Source of the DNA: JBKHHU01 sp046539045
GTDB lineage: Bacteria > Planctomycetota > Phycisphaerae > SM23-33
Direction: 5' to 3'
Assembly: GCA_046539045.1 (NCBI GenBank)
Contig: JBKHHU010000079.1
Span: 1-14,034, forward strand
DNA: 14,034 nt
This document shows, in pieces, positions 1 through 7,286 of the stretch. Below the pieces are notes generated by a model. That model did no database searches. It was not told the origin of the DNA and saw nothing but the letters and a program-made list of their open reading frames with translations. The translations under genes were made by a program, and so were the position numbers. Within the stretch, counting starts at the first letter, position 1. The number at the start of each line of letters is the position of its first letter.

Positions 1-1
1 G

Positions 2-172
2 GCCGCCGGGGTCGATAACATGCGCTTCTCCAAAGAGTACTGATTGCCCCTCGTAAACGGTACCGACAGTATTGCCTGCCGAGTCGTAGGTAATGTGCTC
101 CGTTATGCCGTTGGGATAGGAATACTCGACGACCCGGCCCAGCGCGTCTCTGCGGAGAGACCTGTACCTGAC
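2..172 (-). pseudogene. RHS/YD-repeat protein fragment, 5'-truncated
   Basis: This minus-strand frame is open to the window edge and encodes VRYRSLRRDALGRVVEYSYP, followed by a segment containing NGITEHITYDSAGNTVG. The DALGRV, YPNG and ITYDSAGNT elements are typical of RHS/YD repeats, which form the shell of large secreted or surface polymorphic-toxin and wall-associated proteins. There is no start codon. The frame is closed upstream by a TGA near position 193 and lies +1 relative to the tadC-position frame that enters from the right. It is therefore an internal piece of an RHS gene joined to the pilus operon, not a gene that begins here. The rest would lie left of the window. Family recognition is by eye and fairly secure; whether the junction is natural or an assembly artefact cannot be told from this sequence. 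Confidence 0.7.
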
Positions 173-305
173 CTTCCTGCGAGAAAAGCACGAAGAAGAT
201 CAATGCCGCCACCACACCCAAACCCAGCGCGATGCCAATCTCGACCCCCGTCAGTGCCAGAATCGGCCCGCCCGCGGCCCATAGCATGTGTCCGGTAAAG
301 CCCAT
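173..305 (-). pseudogene. tadC: TadC-position gene, N-terminal fragment (Tad pilus inner-membrane protein)
   Basis: An ATG at 305 shares its A with the TGA of tadB (TGATG), the tight coupling expected of tadB-tadC. The first codons read MGFTGHMLWAAGGPILALTG and continue into a hydrophobic stretch (about residues 14-41, ending ALIFFVLFSQ) that would be the first membrane helix. In Tad systems TadC pairs with TadB as the inner-membrane platform for the ATPase. After roughly residue 42-45 this frame turns into Arg-rich sequence with no T2SSF-like character, while the +1 frame encodes RHS repeats. I read the gene as truncated at about 170-180. The identification rests on position and the membrane helix only, because no TadC-diagnostic motif is present in so short a fragment. 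Confidence 0.5.
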
Positions 306-1192
306 CAGATATCCACCGCCACAATCTTCTTGATCCAGATGAACCCGAGGATGTTCAGGAGAATGATGAAGGCAAGGATGATCTTGCCCAAGTCATCGAT
401 GAACAGCATCCTCACACCGTCGGCGTTCACGAACAGATACAGCAGTCCGAGAACAATAGCAGGCATGGCCGCCAGCCAGCGGGCGGTAACGCGTCCCTGG
501 GCCGTCAGAGTCTCCACGCGTTTCTCCAAGCGCTGAATCTCACGAATGCTGTCCGAAATCCGATCCAGTGTTTCTCCGAGATTACCACCTCGCTCGCGGT
601 GGGTATGCAGCGCAGCGAACAGCAACTTGAAATCGCCGGACCCGATGCGGTCCGAGGCGTTGTCCATCGCCTCGTCCAGTGGCACGCCGAATTCGTATTC
701 ACGCAGCAGGTGCTGGAATTCTTCCCGCAACGGCCGGGGCCCGTCGCGAGCGACCAGTTGCATCGCCTGCACGAGGTTCAGACCGGCACGAACCGCGGAA
801 GCGAGCGTCTGGATACCCGGCACCAACTGTTCTTCCAACTTGTTCACGCGCCGCTTGCGAAGCTTCTTGATCACGAAACCCGGAAGGAACAGCGACGCCC
901 CTGCAGCAAGCAGCATGCCCCAGACGCTTGTGGTGACGGCGTACCCGATCAGCCCCATCATTACCACGACGAAGATTGTGATGACAGTCACCGCCCGTGG
1001 GGGAATCGTGTACAGCAGACGCCTGCGGAGAATCAGGTCGTATCGCTGCTCCTGGCGGTCGATCAACTCCAGAAGCGGGTTGAGCCCGATGACCACCGCA
1101 ACAATCACGCCGAAGGCGATGAAGAGGCTTGTGATGATCATCATGACCGTGCCGTCCGCGGCATCGGCCTGCTGGGCAAGCGTCAGGATCAT
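305..1192 (-). CDS. tadB: TadB, Tad pilus inner-membrane platform protein
   Basis: This 295-residue protein would form, with TadC, the inner-membrane platform that the CpaF ATPase drives during Flp pilus assembly. Hydrophobic segments lie at about residues 17-38, 66-86, 88-108, 236-256 and 268-292. Between the second pair and the last pair is a cytoplasmic T2SSF (GspF-like) domain, about 119-235, with the family pattern LEEQLVPGIQTLASAVRAGL, then FGVPLDEAM and HRERGGNLGETLDRIS. Length and layout match ordinary TadB. The ATG overlaps the stop of the upstream FHA-ATPase gene as ATGA, which argues for translational coupling, and its own TGA overlaps the next start. No sign of damage is seen. Confidence 0.92.
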   Translation of the reverse strand: MILTLAQQADAADGTVMMIITSLFIAFGVIVAVVIGLNPLLELIDRQEQRYDLILRRRLLYTIPPRAVTVITIFVVVMMGLIGYAVTTSVWGMLLAAGASLFLPGFVIKKLRKRRVNKLEEQLVPGIQTLASAVRAGLNLVQAMQLVARDGPRPLREEFQHLLREYEFGVPLDEAMDNASDRIGSGDFKLLFAALHTHRERGGNLGETLDRISDSIREIQRLEKRVETLTAQGRVTARWLAAMPAIVLGLLYLFVNADGVRMLFIDDLGKIILAFIILLNILGFIWIKKIVAVDI

Positions 1193-3063
1193 ACGAAGAC
1201 CTCCACGTCAAGATACTCCTTCTCGAGCAGTTCCTCGCAGAAGGTCGGCAGATACCCGCTGTGCCGGAGTTCGCCACCGTACTTGCCCAGTTCCGGGCGG
1301 AACTTGAACGTGAAGATGTCTTCAGTGATGATTCGCTGGGTGTCGGGATCGATTCCGACGATTTCCGAAATGTGCGTCACCCGCCGTCGCCCGTCAGGCA
1401 TACGGGAAATCTGCACCACCATATCGATGGCGGCAGCGATCTGCTCGCGAATGGCACGGATCGGCATCTCGACGGCCATCAGAACCATCGTCTCCAGACG
1501 CAACATGGTGTCGTCGGGCGAGTTGGCGTGGATGGTGCTGAGCGATCCGTCGTGGCCGGTGTTCATCGCCTGGAGCATGTCCAGGGCCTCGGCACCTCGC
1601 ACTTCACCGACGATCAACCGGTCCGGCCGCATACGCAGGGCATTCTTCACCAGATCGCGGATGTTGTACTCGCCGCGGCCTTCGATGTTGGCCGGTCGCG
1701 TTTCCAGTCGTACAAGGTGTTCCTGAGGCAACTGCAGTTCGGCGGAGTCCTCGATCGTGACGATTCGCTCTTCGTACGGGATGAAGTTGCTCAGCACGTT
1801 CAGCGTGGTTGTCTTACCGCTGCCCGTGCCACCGGAAATGAGCACGTTCTTTCTGCCGAGTACACAGGATTTCAGGAATCCCGCCGTCGGTTCATTGAGC
1901 GTGTCCTTCTCGATGAGGTCGTCGATCGTGAACGGGATCCGGGCGAATTTTCGGATGGTCAGCGTCGGCCCGGAAAGGCTCAGCGGGTTGATGATCGCGT
2001 TGACTCGCGAGCCGTCCGGCAGGCGGGCGTCCACCAGGGGCGTAGACCGGTCGATCCGCCGGCCGATCGGCGTGATGATTCGTTCGATAATGCTCTGGAC
2101 GACCTCATCCGAAAAGAAACTCCTGCCGGTATTCTGCAGGGAGCCGTCTTTCTCAATGTAGATCTTGTCCTTGCCGACGACCATGATTTCGTTGACGTTC
2201 GGCATTTCCAGCAGATCCTGCAGCGGTCCATAGCCCAGGACGACGTCTTCGATTTCCTTGGCAATCATCCGCCGGACAACATAGTCCCGCATTTCCGGGC
2301 TGAGCTTGGGCGAGATTTTCTCGTATTCCTCGTCCCACGCCGCATCGAGCATGGCTGCGTCTTCCTTCAGCGTGTGCGGACGCAGTTGCAGCGGGTAATA
2401 GCTGATGATGTCGCCGATGAGCCTGGAGATGCTCTCCTCGAGCTGGGCGTTCAGGTGACTGGTGTCCTCAAACCCGTAGCTGTACATCAGCTTTCCGGTG
2501 GCGCGGCGGGAAAGCTCGGTAACGATACCGCGCCAGAAGAACTCGCTGACCAGGTACTCTCCCATCTGGTCGTCGAGTTCGTCGATGCGGCTCTCGATGA
2601 TCTCCGCCAGCTGCTGCTTGATCAGCTGAATGTTACCGGAATCGCCTCCGAGTTGTCCGGTGACGCGAAGGTTCAGGCGATCCAGCAGTTCTGCGTGGAT
2701 ATCGCGTTCCAGCTCGATCACACGCTTTCGCGGGGTGGCCGATTTTCCTTCTCCACCGACTCGGCGGGCCGCCGGCTGCATCAGGTAGACGCTGAATTCG
2801 CCGATCTGGACCTCGTCGCCGTATTCGATCTTCCGGCGCTGATGGACCGGGACTTCCGTATTGGCAACGGTCAGCCCGTTCATACCCAAAGATTCGATAA
2901 ACAGCGAACCGTTGTCCCGGTAGATCCGGGCGTGGCGACGCGATACGAACGGACTTCGCAGGCAGACGTCGTTCTCCTCGTCCCTGCCGATCCGAACGTC
3001 GTCGTCGCTGACTTTCAGGCTGTCACGAGTGTCGTTGTACTGATTGTAAACCCATACTTCCAC
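1189..3063 (-). CDS. tadA: FHA-domain fused CpaF/TadA-type pilus assembly ATPase
   Basis: This 624-residue secretion ATPase has an N-terminal forkhead-associated domain. Residues 1-97 form the FHA domain with its key residues present: G26-R27, SRRH 41-44 and N62-G63, the set that binds phosphothreonine peptides. Residues about 110-275 are a charged, mostly helical linker, longer than the N-domain of ordinary CpaF. The core follows: N-terminal subdomain from about 276 (LGYGPLQDLLEMPNVNEIMV), Walker A GGTGSGKT at 411-418 with K417, TIEDSAEL near 436, Walker B region DRLIVGEVRG 481-490, and the His box GHDGSLSTIHAN 503-514. All catalytic elements look intact. It would power Flp pilus assembly at the inner membrane with TadB and TadC. 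The start is GTG, with GAGGAA eight bases upstream. The FHA domain suggests control by a Ser/Thr kinase, and one lies in the same operon. Confidence 0.93.
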   Translation of the reverse strand: MEVWVYNQYNDTRDSLKVSDDDVRIGRDEENDVCLRSPFVSRRHARIYRDNGSLFIESLGMNGLTVANTEVPVHQRRKIEYGDEVQIGEFSVYLMQPAARRVGGEGKSATPRKRVIELERDIHAELLDRLNLRVTGQLGGDSGNIQLIKQQLAEIIESRIDELDDQMGEYLVSEFFWRGIVTELSRRATGKLMYSYGFEDTSHLNAQLEESISRLIGDIISYYPLQLRPHTLKEDAAMLDAAWDEEYEKISPKLSPEMRDYVVRRMIAKEIEDVVLGYGPLQDLLEMPNVNEIMVVGKDKIYIEKDGSLQNTGRSFFSDEVVQSIIERIITPIGRRIDRSTPLVDARLPDGSRVNAIINPLSLSGPTLTIRKFARIPFTIDDLIEKDTLNEPTAGFLKSCVLGRKNVLISGGTGSGKTTTLNVLSNFIPYEERIVTIEDSAELQLPQEHLVRLETRPANIEGRGEYNIRDLVKNALRMRPDRLIVGEVRGAEALDMLQAMNTGHDGSLSTIHANSPDDTMLRLETMVLMAVEMPIRAIREQIAAAIDMVVQISRMPDGRRRVTHISEIVGIDPDTQRIITEDIFTFKFRPELGKYGGELRHSGYLPTFCEELLEKEYLDVEVFV

Positions 3064-3081
3064 GGGGCACGTTCCTCGGCT

Positions 3082-3906
3082 CTAGAATCCCGGCTCGTCC
3101 ATGGCCGTCGGTGTGGCGGCCTGCTCCGTCAACGCTTGCAGTTCCTGATTGATGGTGCCCCAAATCCGCCGTCGGTCCCTTTCGGCACGATCATTCTCGC
3201 TGCAGACCTCCAGCCACAGTTCGCCGTGCTTGTGCGACAGAACATTGATCAACTGCAGGGAGATTTCTTTCCGGATCTCTACGCCCACCGAACGATACTG
3301 CCTCATTCCACCGCTGTCGGCCCAGCGGTCGCCACCCCCGGAATAGCTGATCTTCTCTTGACCTTTCCCACCGACGGTCTGTACCCGCACGCCTTCAATA
3401 ATGCGGTAGGCGCGAACGGGCCTGCCGTCCACGCTGAACAGACCCACGAGGTTCACCCGCCCGCCGACACGCAGAATCTCGCCCGGCGTGCGCCGCGGGT
3501 CCAGTTCGATCGGCAGCGCTACGTACCCTTCCTTGATCCGGCGTGAAGGGAGCGATTCTTCGCCTACGTTGAAGTGGCTCCAGATCGCCCATTCGTTGCG
3601 TTTCACATCCCGGCGGAGCTTGAATTTGGAGAAGGTCTCGGTGGTGTCCTCGGGGCCAAGAATAATTGCGTCCTTGAGACCTTCCTCGAAATCCTTGTTC
3701 AGTTCGACCACCTCCAGGTCGTTCGCCCGGATCTCGTCTCCGGTATCCATCTGGTGGCGATAGCGGACCAGACGGATCTTCTCGCCCTTGGCCGCCTTCT
3801 GCACCTGACTGGTATAGAGAATGAACACGAGCATCACGATGACGCCCAGACCGACGGCCACGAGTAACAACCAGAGGTTGCGTAGCTTGGGTGTTTGTTC
3901 CGGCAT
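3082..3906 (-). CDS. cpaB: CpaB/RcpC-like Flp pilus assembly protein with SAF domain
   Basis: This 274-residue protein has one N-terminal signal-anchor helix (about residues 10-32) and is otherwise periplasmic. Residues about 43-117 look like a SAF domain, with the pattern IRANDLEVVELN and a following segment near IWSHFNVGEESLP. The RcpC/CpaB stretch GYVALPIELDPRRTPGEILR (127-146) then GGRVNLVG is characteristic: it is the 'vpv.vd....g.l.pGdrVDv' region of the family. CpaB proteins associate with the secretin channel of Tad systems, although no secretin gene is in this window. The C-terminal 35 residues are charged and helical. A good ribosome site (AAGGAAG, five bases) precedes the ATG. It lies 25 bp after the preceding gene and 18 bp before the FHA-ATPase gene, clearly in the operon. 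Confidence 0.87.
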   Translation of the reverse strand: MPEQTPKLRNLWLLLVAVGLGVIVMLVFILYTSQVQKAAKGEKIRLVRYRHQMDTGDEIRANDLEVVELNKDFEEGLKDAIILGPEDTTETFSKFKLRRDVKRNEWAIWSHFNVGEESLPSRRIKEGYVALPIELDPRRTPGEILRVGGRVNLVGLFSVDGRPVRAYRIIEGVRVQTVGGKGQEKISYSGGGDRWADSGGMRQYRSVGVEIRKEISLQLINVLSHKHGELWLEVCSENDRAERDRRRIWGTINQELQALTEQAATPTAMDEPGF

Positions 3907-3931
3907 GAAAACTTCCTTACGCTAAAATCGC

Positions 3932-4528
3932 TTAGGGCCGTTGTGCACCATCGACCGGCCGCGTGAAGAGTACTGACAATATAACCATTTTCGCGTTTCT
4001 TGGCGACTTTCGCAAGACAACTCGCAGGCGCGATTGATCGCGCAGGAACAACAATGTCAAAACACCGTTGTCGGCCTCTGAGTTGCGGACGAGTTTGAAG
4101 TCTCTCTCTGCCGCCAGTCGCCGGTAGTGTTCCGCGGCTTGCAGGAGATCGCCCTGCAGGTAATAGGCTGCGTGCAGCGTCCGCTCCCCCCGGAACTGCT
4201 TTTCGAAAGCCCTGCTCCGCGTCGCACCGGCAGGCGGGGGAAAGTTGCCCGGATCTTCCTCAACACGGTTCAGGCCCAGTTCCCGCAGCGGGTCAAACAG
4301 GTTCCCGACCGGCGAGGAGGCGGGTTGGGTGGTGGTAGTCGCAGTTCCTGCCCGCAGCGAGGATAGAGGCGGAGGCCCTGATTCTGAGCGGTCCGGATCA
4401 GTGAAGAAGAGCAAATGAGCCTGCCAGGCAGCAAACAGCACCACCACGATCAGGCACAGGTAAAGGAAAGCCCTTAGCTTACCGCGGCGCGAACTGTCCC
4501 GCTTGGTTTCTTCTCCATTCCCGGACAT
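3932..4528 (-). CDS. unrecognised single-pass membrane protein of the Tad operon
   Basis: I do not recognise this family. From the ATG at 4528 it is 198 residues: a charged N-terminus, one membrane helix (KLRAFLYLCLIVVVLFAAWQ, about residues 17-36), a Pro/Ser/Thr-rich spacer with a run TATTTTQPASS, and a C-terminal globular part. That part includes AAYYLQGDLLQAAEHYRRLA and ends in alternating hydrophobic strands (NGVLTLLFLRDQSRLRVVLR). The YYLQGD...AAEHYRRLAAERDF portion could be a short helical hairpin followed by a beta sheet, exposed outside the inner membrane. A GTG at 4543 would add five residues and overlap tadE, but the ATG has the better-placed GGTGG upstream. Its place between tadE and cpaB points to a role as a minor pilus or envelope component (inference). 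Confidence 0.75.
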   Translation of the reverse strand: MSGNGEETKRDSSRRGKLRAFLYLCLIVVVLFAAWQAHLLFFTDPDRSESGPPPLSSLRAGTATTTTQPASSPVGNLFDPLRELGLNRVEEDPGNFPPPAGATRSRAFEKQFRGERTLHAAYYLQGDLLQAAEHYRRLAAERDFKLVRNSEADNGVLTLLFLRDQSRLRVVLRKSPRNAKMVILSVLFTRPVDGAQRP

Positions 4529-4536
4529 TCTGTCGT

Positions 4537-5160
4537 TCACCACCCGTGACGATAGAGACTGCGCATCATCCCGGCCATTCCGTCACCGGGCGGATTCACC
4601 GTCCGCAATGCAGTATCGATGTCCTGCAGGTACAAGTCGATGACCGTCCGCCGCATGTCCACCTGAACGCGTCGCCACTCCACGCCTTCACGCAAGTGTC
4701 CTTTGGTGATCGGTCCTGACAGACCCACGTCCTCCCAGAGGTCCACATCATGATCCCATTCGCCGGTGACTCTTGCTTCCCAGCCTCGCTGGGCCCAACG
4801 GAGGAATAGGTCGTCTGCCACGATGCGGGCATCCGGGCTGTGTGTTCCGCAATTGGTCGCCAGATCCAAGGCGGTATCTATGGGGGTCCGCCGTGCGACC
4901 ACGTCGACATCGCGGGCAGCGTCCGCGCAGTTCCGCTGGTTGATCTCTGCGGCATTGGGGCCGAGGCCGGTACGGACGCGTTTCCAACTGGCATAGCGGC
5001 TGCTGACCTTGACCTGCTGCTGGTGCTGCATCGCATACCCGAAGAAGTAGGTCAGCGAGAGGATCAGCGCGATGAAGGGCAGGCACATGATGAACTCGAT
5101 CAATGCCGTTCCCCGGCGACGCTTTCTATGGATTCCGCTTTGTGCCCTCATTGCTTTCAC
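4537..5160 (-). CDS. tadE: TadE-like pseudopilin
   Basis: This 207-residue protein begins with a basic leader (HRKRRRG) followed by TALIEFIMCLPFIALILSLT. This is the TadE pattern, in which a prepilin peptidase cleaves after Gly17, leaving Thr as +1, Glu22 at +5 and a single hydrophobic helix of about 22 residues. The remainder is periplasmic, with several Trp and two or more Cys residues. TadE-type pseudopilins are processed by the same peptidase as Flp (TadV/CpaA), which is encoded in this operon, and are needed for pilus biogenesis. I report the GTG at 5160; an ATG at 5151 (three codons in) is an equally possible start because the GGGAAG upstream is spaced loosely for both. It lies 22 bp behind the TadG-like gene, and the next gene begins within about 10 bp of its stop. 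Confidence 0.85.
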   Translation of the reverse strand: MKAMRAQSGIHRKRRRGTALIEFIMCLPFIALILSLTYFFGYAMQHQQQVKVSSRYASWKRVRTGLGPNAAEINQRNCADAARDVDVVARRTPIDTALDLATNCGTHSPDARIVADDLFLRWAQRGWEARVTGEWDHDVDLWEDVGLSGPITKGHLREGVEWRRVQVDMRRTVIDLYLQDIDTALRTVNPPGDGMAGMMRSLYRHGW

Positions 5161-5182
5161 TCGTCTGCTTTCTTCCCGCGGA

Positions 5183-7261
5183 TCAGTGGTTCGTGTAGGT
5201 ATCGACCATCCCGGGATACAGCGTGTCCATGTATTCGGCGATGTCTTCGATGCGGTTGGCGTTGATCAGCGGATTGTTGGCCGATTCGGGCAACCCTGCC
5301 TGCAGCGTGTCGTTCCAGTTCTGATACTGCGTGACCGGCATGAGTTGGGCCTGCCAATCCTGGGTCCAGAGATCGAAGCTGGAGTTGTTGAATACCTTCA
5401 CCTGGGCGAACGCATACATCGACTCGGTCGGCGAGCCGGACTTGAAGTTCGACGGCCAGACCTCCGGACGGTTGTTCCGGGCGACGACGGACAGGTAGGT
5501 AAAGTAGTCCCGGCGGAACCCGCGATCCGGATCCGGGAACAGCGGGTCGTAATCGCCCTGCTCCGTATCCAGCATAATCGGAGCGGGCAACACGTCATAT
5601 TCATCCCAATTGCAGGGATTGATGATTTCACGGTCCCCGCCGATGTCGATCCCGCCGAAGATGTACCATGCGTAGAAATACACCGTCTGCCATTCGTCGG
5701 GCTGCCCGTCGTTGTCATGGTCGATCGGTTGGATTCCGATCTCCGGGTCGCCGGTCGTTTCGTAGGTGTATTGGTCTTTCCACACGTGGTTGCCCAACTT
5801 CGGAATGTTCCATTCACCTGCATCCTGCCAGCCGCCAAGCCAGATCGCCAGCGGATGCTCTCCATTGGTACGGTAGGTTCCCGGGCTGAGCCACTGCGGC
5901 GAGTCGTCGGGGACGCTGGAGGCGATTTCCACCAGGTAGTACATCGTCTTGTTCACCCGGTGGAACGGATCCGAAGCGATGGTTCTGGCTTTGTCGTAAT
6001 CGATTTCCCACAGCGGATAGTGGATCGTCCGCGGCGAGCGATCGTGGAACATGTAGTTGAGCTTGGTGCGGGCCAGTTTATTCAGGTACGAGTAAAAGTA
6101 CGTATCGGGCAGGTGTCCCGGATTCAGGCGGCGAATGTTGCCCGCGTCCCAGTAGTAGTCGTCATCGGTCCAGTTGTGGATGCGTCGCATCGCCCAGGAA
6201 TACGGCCCGTAGGCGGTGTAGCCGGTGACTTCCGAACCGGTCGAGCGCCAATGCCCGCGTCGGCCTTTGGTGCGGGTCCGGGCCGAACTGCCCACGCGTC
6301 GCCCGCCGACGTCCACGCCCCCGCCGCCTCGGGTCTTGCCATAGCCCGGCGTGCCCGGCACCCATTGCCGGCCCGTGGACCGTCGCGTATAGTCGCGCCA
6401 GCGGTGCAGCCTTGCCCAAGGCCCGAGCCGATGCGGATACATGGTATCCGGGATGGCCCCGCCCCTCCCGCCGGTGTCGCGGTAGCTGGCCTGGTCGCTG
6501 GTTACGTGCACGCGACCTTCCAATGTCGGGCCGAAGTCCCTGATTGATGTCCTCACCGCAGGCAGACGCGGCTGGATGGGTACAAGAAACGAAGCATCCG
6601 AGTAATTGCGTCGGCCGAACCGATATGCATTGGCCTGGGCGAGAATTCCTGCAGATTCCGCCGTCGCCTGAGAGATTTCGTCCATCGTGACGGCCGCCTG
6701 CCAGAGCTGCCCGTGGGGAGGCGGTCCGCCCGCACCGCGCACGTTCCAGTGGGTCGTCTCCTCCATGTGGAAACCGCTCTCGTTGAGCAGTTCATCCATC
6801 GGACGGAGAATATCGCTCTGGCGATCCATCCGTTCTCGAAGGGCCTCCAGACCGCCGTTGATGTGCGACCGGGTGGAAGCCCGCTCATCGTAATGGCGGG
6901 AAAGCTGCCCCCGCAGGGCCTGCTCCCAGGCGTAGGTTTCCTCGTAGGCCATCTCACTGGCCAGCGGGAAAGCGTCCAGCACCGGCACCAGCGAAAGACA
7001 CTTGGACATGCCGACGTTGTTCATGGCGATGACGTTCATGCTTCTCGCCATCCACGTTCCACCGCCAATGGCTGCCGAGTCGGCCGAGTTCTGCACCTCC
7101 AGACGGTTGTTGGTGTGATCCCCGACGTTGTAGACAAACATAACCAGCGCCACCATCAGGATCATCGCAATGATGATGATAATGATGATCTGTCCGTCGC
7201 GTCGCGGGCTCATCAGGCTGCGACGTCTGCGAGCGGGCCCGGCGTAAGGCTGCCTGTTCAT
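5183..7261 (-). CDS. tadG: large TadG-like pilus-associated protein
   Basis: This 692-residue protein has a short basic N-terminus, then a hydrophobic helix at residues 24-45 that opens with seven isoleucines. The TadG N-terminal signature follows: HTNNRLEVQNSADSAAIGGG at 49-68 and MARSMNVIAMNN to residue 82. In this family the QnaADaAAla region follows directly after the membrane helix. The long remainder would be extracytoplasmic. It contains an Arg/Gly-rich patch (about 262-345), many Trp and Tyr residues, and an acidic loop DHDNDGQPDE at 514-523 that resembles a calcium-binding DxDxDG motif. I see no von Willebrand MIDAS motif, which some TadG proteins carry. TadG is a minor pilin-like component needed for full pilus function in some bacteria. 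The ATG is preceded by GGGAAGGA at good spacing, 25 bp after the kinase gene. Confidence 0.8.
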   Translation of the reverse strand: MNRQPYAGPARRRRSLMSPRRDGQIIIIIIIAMILMVALVMFVYNVGDHTNNRLEVQNSADSAAIGGGTWMARSMNVIAMNNVGMSKCLSLVPVLDAFPLASEMAYEETYAWEQALRGQLSRHYDERASTRSHINGGLEALRERMDRQSDILRPMDELLNESGFHMEETTHWNVRGAGGPPPHGQLWQAAVTMDEISQATAESAGILAQANAYRFGRRNYSDASFLVPIQPRLPAVRTSIRDFGPTLEGRVHVTSDQASYRDTGGRGGAIPDTMYPHRLGPWARLHRWRDYTRRSTGRQWVPGTPGYGKTRGGGGVDVGGRRVGSSARTRTKGRRGHWRSTGSEVTGYTAYGPYSWAMRRIHNWTDDDYYWDAGNIRRLNPGHLPDTYFYSYLNKLARTKLNYMFHDRSPRTIHYPLWEIDYDKARTIASDPFHRVNKTMYYLVEIASSVPDDSPQWLSPGTYRTNGEHPLAIWLGGWQDAGEWNIPKLGNHVWKDQYTYETTGDPEIGIQPIDHDNDGQPDEWQTVYFYAWYIFGGIDIGGDREIINPCNWDEYDVLPAPIMLDTEQGDYDPLFPDPDRGFRRDYFTYLSVVARNNRPEVWPSNFKSGSPTESMYAFAQVKVFNNSSFDLWTQDWQAQLMPVTQYQNWNDTLQAGLPESANNPLINANRIEDIAEYMDTLYPGMVDTYTNH

Positions 7262-7286
7262 CGGGTATCCTTCCCGTTCACAGAGG

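Noticed and set aside
45..56. 12-base word TGCCCCTCGTAA shared with 13899-13910
   Set aside because: A 12-base match in 14 kb is expected by chance, and the two contexts (RHS fragment and terminator stem) are unrelated.
1261..3546. Very long plus-strand open frame (761 codons) opposite the FHA-ATPase and cpaB genes
   Set aside because: It lies antisense to two well-recognised genes, spans their boundary, and its translation has no family resemblance. Long antisense frames are common opposite coding DNA with this codon bias.
5072..6547. Plus-strand open frame of 491 codons opposite the TadG-like and tadE genes
   Set aside because: It is antisense to the recognised genes, with a biased Val/Arg/Pro composition and no motif; it is a shadow.
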